In this document: one piece after another, positions 1 through 6,476 of the stretch
Position numbering within the stretch: the stretch's first letter is position 1
Layout of the letters: each line of letters begins with the position of its first letter
Assembly (NCBI GenBank): GCA_025353985.1
Contig: JANXNT010001176.1
Location: 1 to 13,386, forward strand
Direction: 5' to 3'
Source: Limnoglobus sp.
GTDB lineage: Bacteria; Planctomycetota; Planctomycetia; Gemmatales; Gemmataceae
Length of the DNA stretch: 13,386 nt
Translations under genes and position numbers: made by a program
The notes under the pieces: model-generated
Seen by the model: only the letters and a program-made list of their open reading frames with translations
Databases searched by the model: none
What the model was told of the DNA's origin: nothing

Positions 1-1
1 A

Positions 2-172
2 TGGTACGAAAAAAGCGAGAAAGGCCACATCGGCAACGCCACGCTCGGCACCTACACCCGCGGCGGCACCGTGGTGACGACCGCCAGCACAGACTGGTCG
101 CACGGCCTGCGTGGGAAAGACCCCGTCGTGATGCGAATCACGAAGAACATCCTCGACAAACTCGGACGTTAA
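2..172 (+). CDS. C-terminal fragment, N,N-dimethylformamidase large-subunit-like protein (5' truncated by window)
   Basis: The second frame is open from the left edge to TAA at 170-172 and encodes 56 residues, beginning WYEKSEKGHIGNATLGTYTR and ending ITKNILDKLGR. The run GNATLGTYTRGGTVVTTAS followed by TDWSHGLRG and DPVVMRITKNIL resembles the end of the C-terminal domain found in the beta (large) subunit of N,N-dimethylformamidase and its many uncharacterised planctomycete relatives. In that domain a GGTVF-type strand and a TDW-x-GL motif precede a final helix. The family hydrolyses C-N bonds in characterised members, but substrates of planctomycete paralogues are unknown, so no substrate is assigned. 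The catalytic part lies outside the window. The overlapping frame that begins ATG at base 1 is an Arg/His-rich shadow. Confidence 0.6.
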   Translation, partial: WYEKSEKGHIGNATLGTYTRGGTVVTTASTDWSHGLRGKDPVVMRITKNILDKLGR

Positions 173-1419
173 AATCGCCGTAGCGAGTAGTGTGAGGCGT
201 CGATGTGCGTTGGCGTTTCGCTCAGGAGTTCGCTGACCAATCGTCCCGTGCCGGTGGCCATCGATAGGCCGAGCATCCCGTGTCCGGCGGCAATTATCAC
301 GTTCGGTAGCGTTGGGCTGCGGTCGATAATCGGCTTGCCATCGAACACCATCGGTCGCCAGCCCCACCACTCTTCTTGCACCGGTTCGCTGGTCGGTTCT
401 TTCAAGTAAAACTCGGCACCGTCGCGTAGGAGTTTCAGTCGGTCGCGGTTCATAGTGCTGTCGTAGCCCGCAAATTCCATCGTCGAACCGATGCGGTAGC
501 CGCTCTGAAACGGGCTGACGGCGACATGATGTTCCTCGAATATCAACGGATATTTGGGGCAAATCGTCGGTCGCGGCATCGTGATCGAGTAACCCTTCCC
601 CGGCACGATTGGCACTTTCACGCCGAGATGTTGGTTCAACAACGGCGTCCACGAACCGGTGGCCATCACGAATGCATCGGCGGCGAATTCGCCGCGATTC
701 GTTTGCACGGCAGTCGCTTTACCGACGGTCGTTTGGAATCCAGCGAACTCGCAGTTCTCCACGAACTGCCCTCCTGCTTCTTCGACGACTTTCCGCCAGC
801 CAATCATCAATCGATCCGGTCGCAGTTGGGCATCGGATCGATACCAATACGCCCCCGAGACCGCATCCGGTTTCAACGCCGGTTCCATCGTACGCAACTC
901 GTCCGCATCGAGGCGTTGCGCGGGCATCTGGAACTGCGTGCGAAGCAGTTCGTTGACCGTTTCGTAGTGATCGAAGGCGCGTTTCGTATTGAATACGAAC
1001 AACATACCGTGCGTGTCCCACTCGCAATCGATGCGTTCGCGTTCAATCAATTCCGTGTAAAGTTCGCGCGAGGAATTCAGCAACAATTGAATGCCGATGG
1101 CGGCGCGGTTGCGGTCCCGCGTGTTGCACTTAAGTCCGAAGCGTAGGAACCAGCCGAGGTTCGCGAGTACCGTTAGCGGTCGCAATTTGAGTGCGGAGTT
1201 GCGTTGGAAAATGGTTTGCAGCGTGGACCAAATCGCGCCTGGCCCGGCGTGCGGCAAGATGTGGCTCGGGCAGACGTAGCCGCAGTTGCCGTGCGAACAC
1301 GCACCGCCGACCGTCGATTTCTCGACGACCGTAACGCGCCAACCGGCCCGCGTTAAGTAGTAGGCACACGCCGTGCCGATGACCCCACCACCGACGACCA
1401 CCACCGTTCTCGCATTCAT
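169..1419 (-). CDS. DadA-like FAD-dependent D-amino-acid dehydrogenase/oxidoreductase
   Basis: The product has 416 residues from ATG at 1417-1419. The N-terminus VVVVGGGVIGTACAYYL (GGGVIG at residues 10-15) is a Rossmann dinucleotide-binding loop, and Glu33 in VVEK is the usual ribose-binding acid. The segment SHGNCGYVCPSH (42-53) matches the SxANAGxVxPSH region of DadA-type enzymes. The C-terminal WWGWRPMVFDGKPIID (351-366) and AAGHGMLGLSMATGTG (377-392) are the typical FAD-proximal motifs. DadA enzymes oxidatively deaminate D-amino acids or D-hydroxyproline to 2-oxo or imino acids and pass electrons to the respiratory chain; length fits (about 415-435). The substrate cannot be read. A longer TTG start at 1437 is rejected because it lies inside the terminator stem at 1436-1469. 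No clear Shine-Dalgarno is seen. The gene ends convergently with its neighbour, the two TAA stops sharing TTAA at 169-172. Confidence 0.85.
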   Translation of the reverse strand: MNARTVVVVGGGVIGTACAYYLTRAGWRVTVVEKSTVGGACSHGNCGYVCPSHILPHAGPGAIWSTLQTIFQRNSALKLRPLTVLANLGWFLRFGLKCNTRDRNRAAIGIQLLLNSSRELYTELIERERIDCEWDTHGMLFVFNTKRAFDHYETVNELLRTQFQMPAQRLDADELRTMEPALKPDAVSGAYWYRSDAQLRPDRLMIGWRKVVEEAGGQFVENCEFAGFQTTVGKATAVQTNRGEFAADAFVMATGSWTPLLNQHLGVKVPIVPGKGYSITMPRPTICPKYPLIFEEHHVAVSPFQSGYRIGSTMEFAGYDSTMNRDRLKLLRDGAEFYLKEPTSEPVQEEWWGWRPMVFDGKPIIDRSPTLPNVIIAAGHGMLGLSMATGTGRLVSELLSETPTHIDASHYSLRRF

Positions 1420-1435
1420 CGATCGCACCGTGAAC

Positions 1436-1469
1436 AAAGCGGATAAGAACCATCATTCTTATCCGCTTT
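1436..1469 (-). terminator. Intrinsic terminator-like hairpin after the esterase gene
   Basis: A perfect 14-bp inverted repeat (1436-1449 with 1456-1469, AAAGCGGATAAGAA and its complement) encloses a 6-nt loop. On the minus strand the stem starts with A's and ends GCTTTGTT, giving a short U-rich tail. It lies 22 bp beyond the esterase stop and 17 bp before the oxidoreductase ATG, so it probably separates the two transcription units or attenuates read-through. The T-tract is interrupted, so termination strength is uncertain. Confidence 0.6.
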
Positions 1470-1491
1470 TGACGCTGTGGCTATCGCTCGT

Positions 1492-3078
1492 TTACTTCTT
1501 CAAAGCCGGTGCTGCCGCGGGCTTCGGAGTGGGTGCCGTCGTTAGCGGGAAGTCGTCGGTGCGGAACGGCACGGCGGGCAGGCCCGCTTTATTCGCGAAG
1601 TTCAGCGTTGGCTTCGCGAAGTTCACCCAGCCGTAACGCACGGCGATCGGCTTCGCGATGTCGCCCGATGTGACGACGACCGTTTCGCCTTCGATCTTCG
1701 CCTTCGCTGGCTTGAAGACTTTGTCGTCGCCGCAAACGGTGAAGCCTACGAGTGTTTCGCCCTTGGAGACGAGTCCACCACCGACGTGATCGAAACTCAG
1801 AATCAGATTGTCGCCATCGACCTTCACGTTCTTGTAAACGGGGCCACTGTATTCGATTTTCTGGCCGTATGCGAGTGCCCGTGCCGAGAGTGCAAGCCGC
1901 ACGCCGACGGGTTCTTTCTGCTGCGGGTGAATGTCGGTTTCATTTCCGGCATCGGTGATGATCGCGATACCGACGTGCTTCAGCACCTTCGTTGCATGGA
2001 ATTGCGAGTCGCGGAGTTCGGCATAATTCACGCCACCGGGACCGCCGCGGAACGGCGCGAGTTGCACGCCGATGAATGGGAAATCGTAACCCCACTGTTT
2101 GCGCCAGTCGGAAATCATCGCGGGGTACAGCGTGTAATACTCGGCGGCTTTGTCTGCGTTCGATTCGCCTTGGTACCAGATCGCCCCTTTGATTCCGAAC
2201 TGCTGGATCGGTGCGATCATGCCGTTGTACAGCGTCGTCGTGGTCGGCGAACTCGAAGGATTCCCGGCTTTTCGTGGCTGTTGCGGGGCGGGTTTGCCAT
2301 CGGCTTTCGCTTTCTCGGCAGCGATTTTCCATGCTTCGAGTGCCTTCTTGTGTGCGGCCTCGATCTTGTCTGCGTCGTAGTTTTTCATCGTCGTGTCGAA
2401 TTGATCGACGTAATACTTGAGTTCCGGTTTCGCCGAAAGCGCTTCGCGGCTCGTCCACGATTGGCACGAGGTGCCACCCCAATCCGATGCAATCAACCCG
2501 ACGGGCACGTTCAATTCCTTTTGAATATCGCGACCGAAGAAGTACCCGACGGCCGAGAAGTCGGTGACGTTTTCCGGGTTACATTCGAGCCATTTTCCTT
2601 CGGTCTTCGACACGGGGAAATCGTATTCGGGCTTCGCAGAGGGGCGGTTCGGCACGGTGAACAAGCGAATGTTCGCGTTCTTCGCAGCGGCGGCGACCTT
2701 CTGGCTTTGCCCTTCATTGGTCAGCTGATTGACCTTCCACTCCATGTTCGATTGGCCCGAGCAGACCCAGACTTCGCCGACGGCAACGTCTTTGAGTTCA
2801 ATCTCGTTAGCTCCGCGAATGCTCAGTGTCAGATCTGTGGCGGCGTCGGCTTTCGGCAGTTTCACCGCCCACATGCCTTTGTCGTCGGCAGTTGTAGAAG
2901 CATCGCTTTTGCTGAGCGTCACTTTGACCTTTTCGCCCGGCTCCGCTTGACCCCAAACGGGGATTTCGATGCCGCGTTGCAGCACCATATGATCGGTGAA
3001 CAGCGGGTGCGGTTTGACGTCGGCACGGGCCATCGCGCTAAGCGTGAAGACGAAGCCGACTAAAAACAAACGACGCAT
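1492..3078 (-). CDS. Secreted sialate O-acetylesterase-like SGNH hydrolase
   Basis: The product has 528 residues. ATG at 3076-3078 is chosen because it starts a signal peptide (MRRLFLVGFVFTLSAMARA, cleavage likely near residue 19) and has GGAG 8 nt upstream; an in-frame start 33 bp earlier would add non-signal sequence. After the signal comes a beta-sandwich-like segment (DHMVLQRGIEIPVWGQAEPGEKV, residues 29-51), then the SASA esterase domain. It has a nucleophile block VWVCSGQSNMEW with Ser110, SDWGGTSCQSW at 198-208, IWYQGESNA at 300-308, and the Asp382/His384 pair in NETDIHPQQKEPVG. This family removes O-acetyl esters from sialic acids or plant and algal polysaccharides; in planctomycetes it is usually part of glycan scavenging. 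A Lys/Ala-rich insert (about 236-272) and a Pro/Ala/Lys tail (510-528) are noteworthy. The exact substrate is not deducible. Confidence 0.88.
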   Translation of the reverse strand: MRRLFLVGFVFTLSAMARADVKPHPLFTDHMVLQRGIEIPVWGQAEPGEKVKVTLSKSDASTTADDKGMWAVKLPKADAATDLTLSIRGANEIELKDVAVGEVWVCSGQSNMEWKVNQLTNEGQSQKVAAAAKNANIRLFTVPNRPSAKPEYDFPVSKTEGKWLECNPENVTDFSAVGYFFGRDIQKELNVPVGLIASDWGGTSCQSWTSREALSAKPELKYYVDQFDTTMKNYDADKIEAAHKKALEAWKIAAEKAKADGKPAPQQPRKAGNPSSSPTTTTLYNGMIAPIQQFGIKGAIWYQGESNADKAAEYYTLYPAMISDWRKQWGYDFPFIGVQLAPFRGGPGGVNYAELRDSQFHATKVLKHVGIAIITDAGNETDIHPQQKEPVGVRLALSARALAYGQKIEYSGPVYKNVKVDGDNLILSFDHVGGGLVSKGETLVGFTVCGDDKVFKPAKAKIEGETVVVTSGDIAKPIAVRYGWVNFAKPTLNFANKAGLPAVPFRTDDFPLTTAPTPKPAAAPALKK

Positions 3079-3229
3079 GAGGGAGGCTCCAACAGGGGAA
3101 CGTGGGAACAATCTGCGGAAAGGAAAGCGTAATCGGAACGCCCGCGAGTTGCAACAATCAAACGGAGATTTGCACGAGAATCACGTCGATTCTTTGCCCC
3201 GGACTGGCCGGAAAATCGTGCCAGCCGCT

Positions 3230-3302
3230 GCGCAAGCAAGGGGTTGGACTTCCAAGGTCGAGACGCTACGTGGAGTTTCTTGTGAGTTCCCCTTGCTTGC
3301 GC
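3230..3302. repeat. 14-bp inverted repeat pair, planctomycete-type dispersed motif
   Basis: GCGCAAGCAAGGGG at 3230-3243 is repeated as a perfect inverted copy at 3289-3302, with 45 bp between. The right arm with its flank (3286-3302) matches 15 of 17 bases with 9255-9271 in the other large gap, so the two loci share a repeat family. It resembles the GCGCAAGCGAGGG motif I recall as abundant in planctomycete intergenic DNA (recollection, not checked). Confidence 0.55.
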
Positions 3303-3303
3303 T

Positions 3304-3485
3304 TTTTGAAGTTGCGCTTTTCACTGTAGGGGCACCCCTTGTGGGTGCCGGTTCATACTTCCAGGAGCAGGCAAGTTCATCCCAGGCACCCACAAGGGGT
3401 GCCCCTACAAAATCACTACAGCACGAGGATCGCCTGCAATTTAAGAGAGAAATGTTCGTACTGCAAAAATAGCGCAACTTCAAAA
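3304..3485. repeat. MITE-like element: 15-bp terminal inverted repeats around a nested palindrome
   Basis: Perfect 15-bp inverted repeats bound the element: TTTTGAAGTTGCGCT at 3304-3318 and AGCGCAACTTCAAAA at 3471-3485. A copy of CTTGCG lies outside each end (3296-3301 and 3486-3491), resembling a short target duplication, though the left copy is offset by 2 bp. The element is 182 bp with no coding capacity and contains the 25-bp palindrome at 3325-3409. It could be a non-autonomous mobile element or a structured RNA; no transposase is in view. Confidence 0.4.
3325..3409. repeat. Perfect 25-bp inverted repeat with each arm itself palindromic (REP/BIME-like)
   Basis: The arm at 3325-3349 is the exact reverse complement of 3385-3409, with a 35-nt loop. 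Each arm also folds on itself: GGCACCC and GGGTGCC (7 bp) around a 5-nt loop, CTTGT in the left arm and ACAAG in the right. Transcribed, it could form one long hairpin or two short ones. The unit (GTAGGGGCACCCCTTG...) is of a type I recall as a dispersed intergenic repeat in several phyla including planctomycetes. Confidence 0.75.
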
Positions 3486-3642
3486 CTTGCGATGCGAGCT
3501 GGCAGGATTGAATGTCCGTGCCACGGTTTTGGAACTTCCGCAATTGTGTCTTCCGTCGATTATGAGAGCGCGATTTTAGCTTAAAGCCATAGCCGAGTTG
3601 ATAAACTAACACCGCTGCATTCTCCACTTGTCGCGAGCCAAT

Positions 3643-4761
3643 ATGACGCATCTCCCGGAAACGATTCTGCAATTTGGCTCGGGGCGCTTCTTGCGGGCGT
3701 TCGTCGATTCGTTCATTCACCAGGGGAACGAGCAGGGGCAGAACGTCGGTCGCGTCGTCGTCGTGCAATCGACCGGCGATGCGCGTGCGGCCGGTTTGAA
3801 CGAGCAAAATGGCCAGTATCACATCGTGGTGCGCGGGTACGAAAATGGCTCGGTCGTGGACCGAGTGGAACTCTGTGCGAGCATCAGCCGGGCGCTGCAC
3901 GCGGGTACTGAGTGGGACGAAGTGCTGCGGGTGGCGACGTCGCCGGAGTTGAAGACGATCCTTTCGAATACGACCGAAGCGGGGTTCGCTCGCGATGCGA
4001 ACGATGCCGCCACCGATGTCGTGCCGAAGTCGTTCCCCGCGAAACTCCTGCGTGTGCTAAGTGCTCGCTGGCAAGCCAAACAGCCTGGCGTGACGATTGT
4101 GCCGTGCGAGTTGATCGAAGGGAATGCGGGGATTCTGAAAGCACTTTTGAAGCAGATCGCAACCGAGTGGGCGATGCCAGCGGAGTTTATTGCGTACATC
4201 ACGGAAGAGTGCGTCTGGCTACACACGCTGGTCGATCGCATCGTGACCGGCACGCCGAAAGATCACCCGCTCTTAACGACCGATCCGATGGTAATTGTTG
4301 CCGAACCGTTTGCGTTTTTTGCACTCGAAGATCATCCGCGATCGCAGTTTGTGCTTCAGCATCCGGCAATCGTGCGAACGCACGACGTGCTGCCGTTCTT
4401 CTTGCGGAAAGTGCGAATTCTCAACGCGGCACACACGGCTTTACTCATCCGTGCCGTCCCGCTTGGCTTCACCATCGTTCGCGATGCGATCAACGACCCC
4501 GAACTGAACGCCTGGCTACGCAAGCTGCTTTTCGAGGAAATCGTCGCCACGATCGAGTCGCGCGTCGATCGTGCGCAATGGTTTGCCGAACAAACGCTCG
4601 ACCGCTTCCGAAATCCGTTCATCGATCACAAATTCGCCGATATCGCGCTGCATCACGAAAGCAAAATTCGAGTCCGGCTAGTACCGACGCGCGACGAATA
4701 CACGGCCAAGTTTGGGAAATCTCCACCTTTATTAACGGACGTGATCGAAGCGGGTCGCTAA
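3643..4761 (+). CDS. Mannitol dehydrogenase-family NAD-dependent reductase, tagaturonate reductase-like
   Basis: The product has 372 residues from ATG 3643; an alternative TTG at 3628 would add MSRAN. Neither start has a convincing Shine-Dalgarno. The N-terminus ILQFGSGRFLRAFVDSF (8-24) is the nucleotide-binding start typical of UxaB/MtlD/UxuB relatives. SNTTEAG is at 108-114. The block KVRILNAAHTALL has Lys256, Asn261 and His264, exactly the K-x4-N-x2-H catalytic spacing of long-chain mannitol dehydrogenases. UxaB interconverts tagaturonate and altronate with NAD in galacturonate catabolism, and the CELIEGNAG stretch (155-163) resembles UxaB. It is clearly shorter than E. coli UxaB (about 480), so the final reaction (tagaturonate, fructuronate or a sugar alcohol) is uncertain. 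No other uronate gene is adjacent. The cytoplasmic enzyme stands alone as a transcription unit. Confidence 0.8.
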   Translation: MTHLPETILQFGSGRFLRAFVDSFIHQGNEQGQNVGRVVVVQSTGDARAAGLNEQNGQYHIVVRGYENGSVVDRVELCASISRALHAGTEWDEVLRVATSPELKTILSNTTEAGFARDANDAATDVVPKSFPAKLLRVLSARWQAKQPGVTIVPCELIEGNAGILKALLKQIATEWAMPAEFIAYITEECVWLHTLVDRIVTGTPKDHPLLTTDPMVIVAEPFAFFALEDHPRSQFVLQHPAIVRTHDVLPFFLRKVRILNAAHTALLIRAVPLGFTIVRDAINDPELNAWLRKLLFEEIVATIESRVDRAQWFAEQTLDRFRNPFIDHKFADIALHHESKIRVRLVPTRDEYTAKFGKSPPLLTDVIEAGR

Positions 4762-4791
4762 ATGACTCACGGCAAAAGTGACATGCCCACT

Positions 4792-4818
4792 ATTCGTGTG
4801 ATTCGTGTTTTTCGTGGT
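4792..4818. repeat. Short tandem repeat, about three 9-bp units of ATTCGTGTK type
   Basis: ATTCGTGTG (4792-4800), ATTCGTGTT (4801-4809) and TTTCGTGGT (4810-4818) are head to tail, downstream of the reductase gene. This TTCGTG periodic motif is one I recall in many bacterial intergenic regions. It is non-coding and has no obvious hairpin. Confidence 0.5.
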
Positions 4819-4935
4819 TCTCATGGACTCTAACCGGAAATACACGAAAATGAAAGCATTACCGAGTAGGCTAACTTTCACATGAGCTGTTGTTTGGCAC
4901 GTGGTATGCACTTTCAATTCTCTGCTATTTCACTT

Positions 4936-4942
4936 GAGGGAG
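4936..4942 (+). promoter_or_regulatory. Strong Shine-Dalgarno for the 56-residue protein
   Basis: GAGGGAG sits 7 nt before ATG 4950. It is the best ribosome-binding site in the window and is the main reason to accept the short downstream frame as a gene. Confidence 0.65.
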
Positions 4943-4949
4943 TCGAATT

Positions 4950-5120
4950 ATGAATGCGAAGCCAGTGGCCGAACCGATCAAAGACGAAAAGAAAGAAACG
5001 CCACCCATCACCGCCGCACCGCACAATTTGCCCTCGCCGCCTCTCCATGGCAAGAAGCCGATTCCTGCGGGCGAAGTCGAGAAATTCCTCGTAACGACCG
5101 ATACGTCGGGGGGCGACTAA
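4950..5120 (+). CDS. Small Lys/Pro-rich hypothetical protein (56 aa)
   Basis: ATG 4950 to TAA 5118-5120 encodes 56 residues beginning MNAKPVAEPIKDEKKETPP and ending EVEKFLVTTDTSGGD. It has an optimal GAGGGAG ribosome-binding site. The first 40 residues are rich in Lys, Glu, Pro and Ala and look disordered; the C-terminal GEVEKFLVTTDTSGGD looks like a short conserved patch. There is no signal peptide, membrane helix, Cys pair or known motif. I do not recognise a family. It lies 188 bp after the reductase and converges on the MerR-cobalamin gene. The strand and reading frame are supported by the start context and the plausible composition; overlapping frames are Arg-rich shadows. Confidence 0.6.
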   Translation: MNAKPVAEPIKDEKKETPPITAAPHNLPSPPLHGKKPIPAGEVEKFLVTTDTSGGD

Positions 5121-5204
5121 ATCGAACCACTTGCTATCGAAGCAACAATTTCGTTAATTTCTCACCGCGCTCTCAGAATATGTAAAGTATCCTAATAATA
5201 TCGC

Positions 5205-6155
5205 TCATACCGCAGGTTTCGGAAAAGCCGATGGCCGTCCGCGGCGAGGTTGTTGCGGGAGATGCTTGAAAGATCTGGCGAACGAAGCCAAATGTCCAAG
5301 GCCATCGCCGAACGTCGTGTAAGGCATTTGAGTGCGGAGTTCGCCGAGGCCTTCGCCACCGATGGTCACCGCGATGTTCTTCTTGTCGGCGATTCGGAAA
5401 AACTCGGAGTATTCCGCAAGGAATTTTTCGGGGTGCGCAATGTGCGATACGGAGATCCAAACGAGTTGAGGAGATAGCTCTTCGAGTGCCGCATGAAATG
5501 CAGACATCGGCGTGTGTGGACCGAGATTGATCGCGTCCCATCCGTTTTCGATGAGCGTTAATTTCGCTAAAAGACTCGCTAAAATGTAGTGGTCGTGTTC
5601 CGGCGCGCCACCCACAGCAACCGGACGTACTTTTTCGGCATTGGTGCGCAAGAACGCACGCAATTCGTAGATCGCGCCGACGCACGACTGCGTAATGCGA
5701 TGCTCTTGATGGACATCCATTTTCTTCTTTTCCCACTGTTTCCCCACGTATTTGAGGGCGGGAGAAATGAGTTGATCGGCAATCGCATCGATCGTCATGC
5801 CGCCACGATACGCCTCATGAATGAGTTCGCGAACAGCGTCTTGGTCTATCTCTGCAACGGCGTGGACGAACTTAGCATACACCGATGTCACATCGAGACT
5901 ATTTGCCGAACCCGCGCCCGGAAGGAGCTTGCTAAGGTCGGCCTTAGGTAAGTTGCCATCGCGCACAACGCGAAGTACGTCGCCGACGAGGAGCTTGCGG
6001 TGACCCCCAGCGGTGCGGTGTGCGGGCAACGTGCCATCGTCGACCCAACGCTTGACCGTGGTGACGCTGACACCGAGCGCGATCGCAACCTTCGCCGGGC
6101 TGACGTACTCGTTTTCGACGATCGGTTGGGGCAATTCGGGGTTCGGGCGATCCAT
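5205..6155 (-). CDS. MerR-type HTH / cobalamin-binding regulator, CarH/LitR-like candidate photoreceptor
   Basis: The product has 316 residues from ATG 6153-6155, with GAGAGG 3 nt upstream (short spacing). Residues 16-56 (EYVSPAKVAIALGVSVTTV... RWVDDGTLPAHRTAGGHRKL) are a winged helix-turn-helix of the MerR/excisionase type. Residues about 90-170 form the four-helix cobalamin cap and contain Trp141, then Glu151-His152: the W-x9-EH signature of CarH photoreceptors. A B12-binding Rossmann domain follows (about 177-295). His189 is at the lower-axial position of the DxHxxG motif, but the Asp/Glu is His187 and the Gly is Leu192. SVS (235-237) replaces SxL; GG at 266-267 is at the expected distance. 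CarH proteins bind adenosylcobalamin in the dark as a DNA-bound tetramer and release DNA on light-driven Co-C cleavage. It is divergent from the sigma gene. The C-terminal tail (299-316) is basic and Pro-rich. Confidence 0.85.
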   Translation of the reverse strand: MDRPNPELPQPIVENEYVSPAKVAIALGVSVTTVKRWVDDGTLPAHRTAGGHRKLLVGDVLRVVRDGNLPKADLSKLLPGAGSANSLDVTSVYAKFVHAVAEIDQDAVRELIHEAYRGGMTIDAIADQLISPALKYVGKQWEKKKMDVHQEHRITQSCVGAIYELRAFLRTNAEKVRPVAVGGAPEHDHYILASLLAKLTLIENGWDAINLGPHTPMSAFHAALEELSPQLVWISVSHIAHPEKFLAEYSEFFRIADKKNIAVTIGGEGLGELRTQMPYTTFGDGLGHLASFARSFKHLPQQPRRGRPSAFPKPAV

Positions 6156-6163
6156 AGGCCTCT

Positions 6164-6200
6164 CGAAAACGTCGAAAATTCACGATTGTGTACGTTTTGA
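6164..6200. promoter_or_regulatory. Candidate operator: inverted ACGTTTT pair at the regulator's own promoter
   Basis: AAAACGT at 6166-6172 and ACGTTTT at 6192-6198 form an inverted pair 19 bp apart. The second lies on the predicted transcription start of the regulator gene and the first lies in its leader. A MerR-fold autoregulator could bind here; this is inferred only from position and recurrence. Confidence 0.3.
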
Positions 6201-6203
6201 CCG

Positions 6204-6232
6204 ATTTTATTTTATCTGGAGTAAACGCACAA
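6204..6232 (-). promoter_or_regulatory. Putative sigma-70 promoter of the MerR-cobalamin gene
   Basis: On the minus strand TTGTGC (6232-6227), a 17-bp spacer and TAAAAT (6209-6204) give a plausible promoter with a start near 6197 and a leader of about 40 nt. The -10 matches 5 of 6 bases; the -35 is weak. Confidence 0.4.
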
Positions 6233-6290
6233 AAACAAACGCATTTTCAAACTATTGTAGCGAGCTTTCGGTAAAGAATCCAGAATTAAC

Positions 6291-6319
6291 TTGACGAAAG
6301 CGAGGGAAGCGGTCATAAA
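6291..6319 (+). promoter_or_regulatory. Putative upstream promoter of the sigma gene
   Basis: TTGACG (6291-6296), 17 bp, CATAAA (6314-6319) on the plus strand, with a start predicted near 6326 and a leader of about 150 nt before ATG 6477. The -35 matches 5 of 6 bases and the -10 matches 4 of 6. Confidence 0.4.
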
Positions 6320-6330
6320 TATGGACGTAA

Positions 6331-6342
6331 TGAACGTTTTGT
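6331..6342 (+). promoter_or_regulatory. Candidate operator copy before the sigma gene
   Basis: TGAACGTTTTGT here matches 10 of 12 bases with TGTACGTTTTGA at 6189-6200. It lies just downstream of the predicted start of the upstream sigma-gene promoter, the same relative place as the copy at the regulator promoter. Confidence 0.3.
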
Positions 6343-6423
6343 CGCAGTTAAAGACGTTTCGATTCCGCGGTTCGTTTGTCAGATTCTTGCGTAATACTGG
6401 TATGAAACTTAGCGGCAGCGGTT

Positions 6424-6429
6424 TATAAT
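6424..6429 (+). promoter_or_regulatory. Perfect -10 hexamer proximal to the sigma gene
   Basis: TATAAT, 47 bp before ATG 6477. No good -35 is found at 16-18 bp; a second promoter read by an alternative or activator-dependent polymerase is possible. Confidence 0.3.
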
Positions 6430-6476
6430 CGTCTAAAACGCTCTTAACAGTAGTGGTTTCTCGAACGGAGAACAAG

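Larger units (their letters stand above)
3079..3642. other. 564-bp intergenic region between divergent genes, repeat-rich
   Basis: This gap separates the divergently transcribed esterase and UxaB-like reductase. I see no convincing gene: the open frames here are Arg/Pro/Ala-rich, cross the palindromes and run antisense into the reductase. The central 256 bp (3230-3485) is a stack of inverted repeats listed separately. The two outer parts (3079-3229 and 3486-3642) should hold the promoters of the flanking genes, but no promoter with good spacing was found. Confidence 0.7.

Noticed and set aside
1786..3063. 425-codon plus-strand open frame antisense to the esterase
   Set aside because: The minus strand has a signal peptide and all SGNH motifs; this is a shadow frame with Arg/His/Phe-rich composition.
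3304..3485. Retron-like msr-msd layout (15-bp outer inverted repeats around a long hairpin)
   Set aside because: No reverse transcriptase gene or fragment is within the window; a MITE-like or REP-like repeat explains it more simply.
3181..3900. 239-codon minus-strand open frame across the repeat-rich gap
   Set aside because: It translates the palindromes (GAPLVGA, APTRGAPT), overlaps the reductase antisense, and has no start signal or family resemblance.
3912..4781. 289-codon plus-strand frame overlapping the reductase
   Set aside because: Arg/Cys/Ser-rich shadow; the overlapping frame has the complete mannitol dehydrogenase motifs.
4732..4917. 61-codon minus-strand frame after the reductase
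   Set aside because: It translates the TTCGTG tandem repeat into Thr/Asn/His-rich sequence and lacks a start signal.
5131..5145. TTGCT/AGCAA small hairpin between the convergent small gene and the regulator
   Set aside because: The stem is only 5 bp and no real T-tract follows, so it is not supported as a terminator.
6453..6476. GTG start extending the sigma factor by eight residues
   Set aside because: ATG 6477 has GGAG at ideal spacing; the GTG lacks an upstream Shine-Dalgarno.
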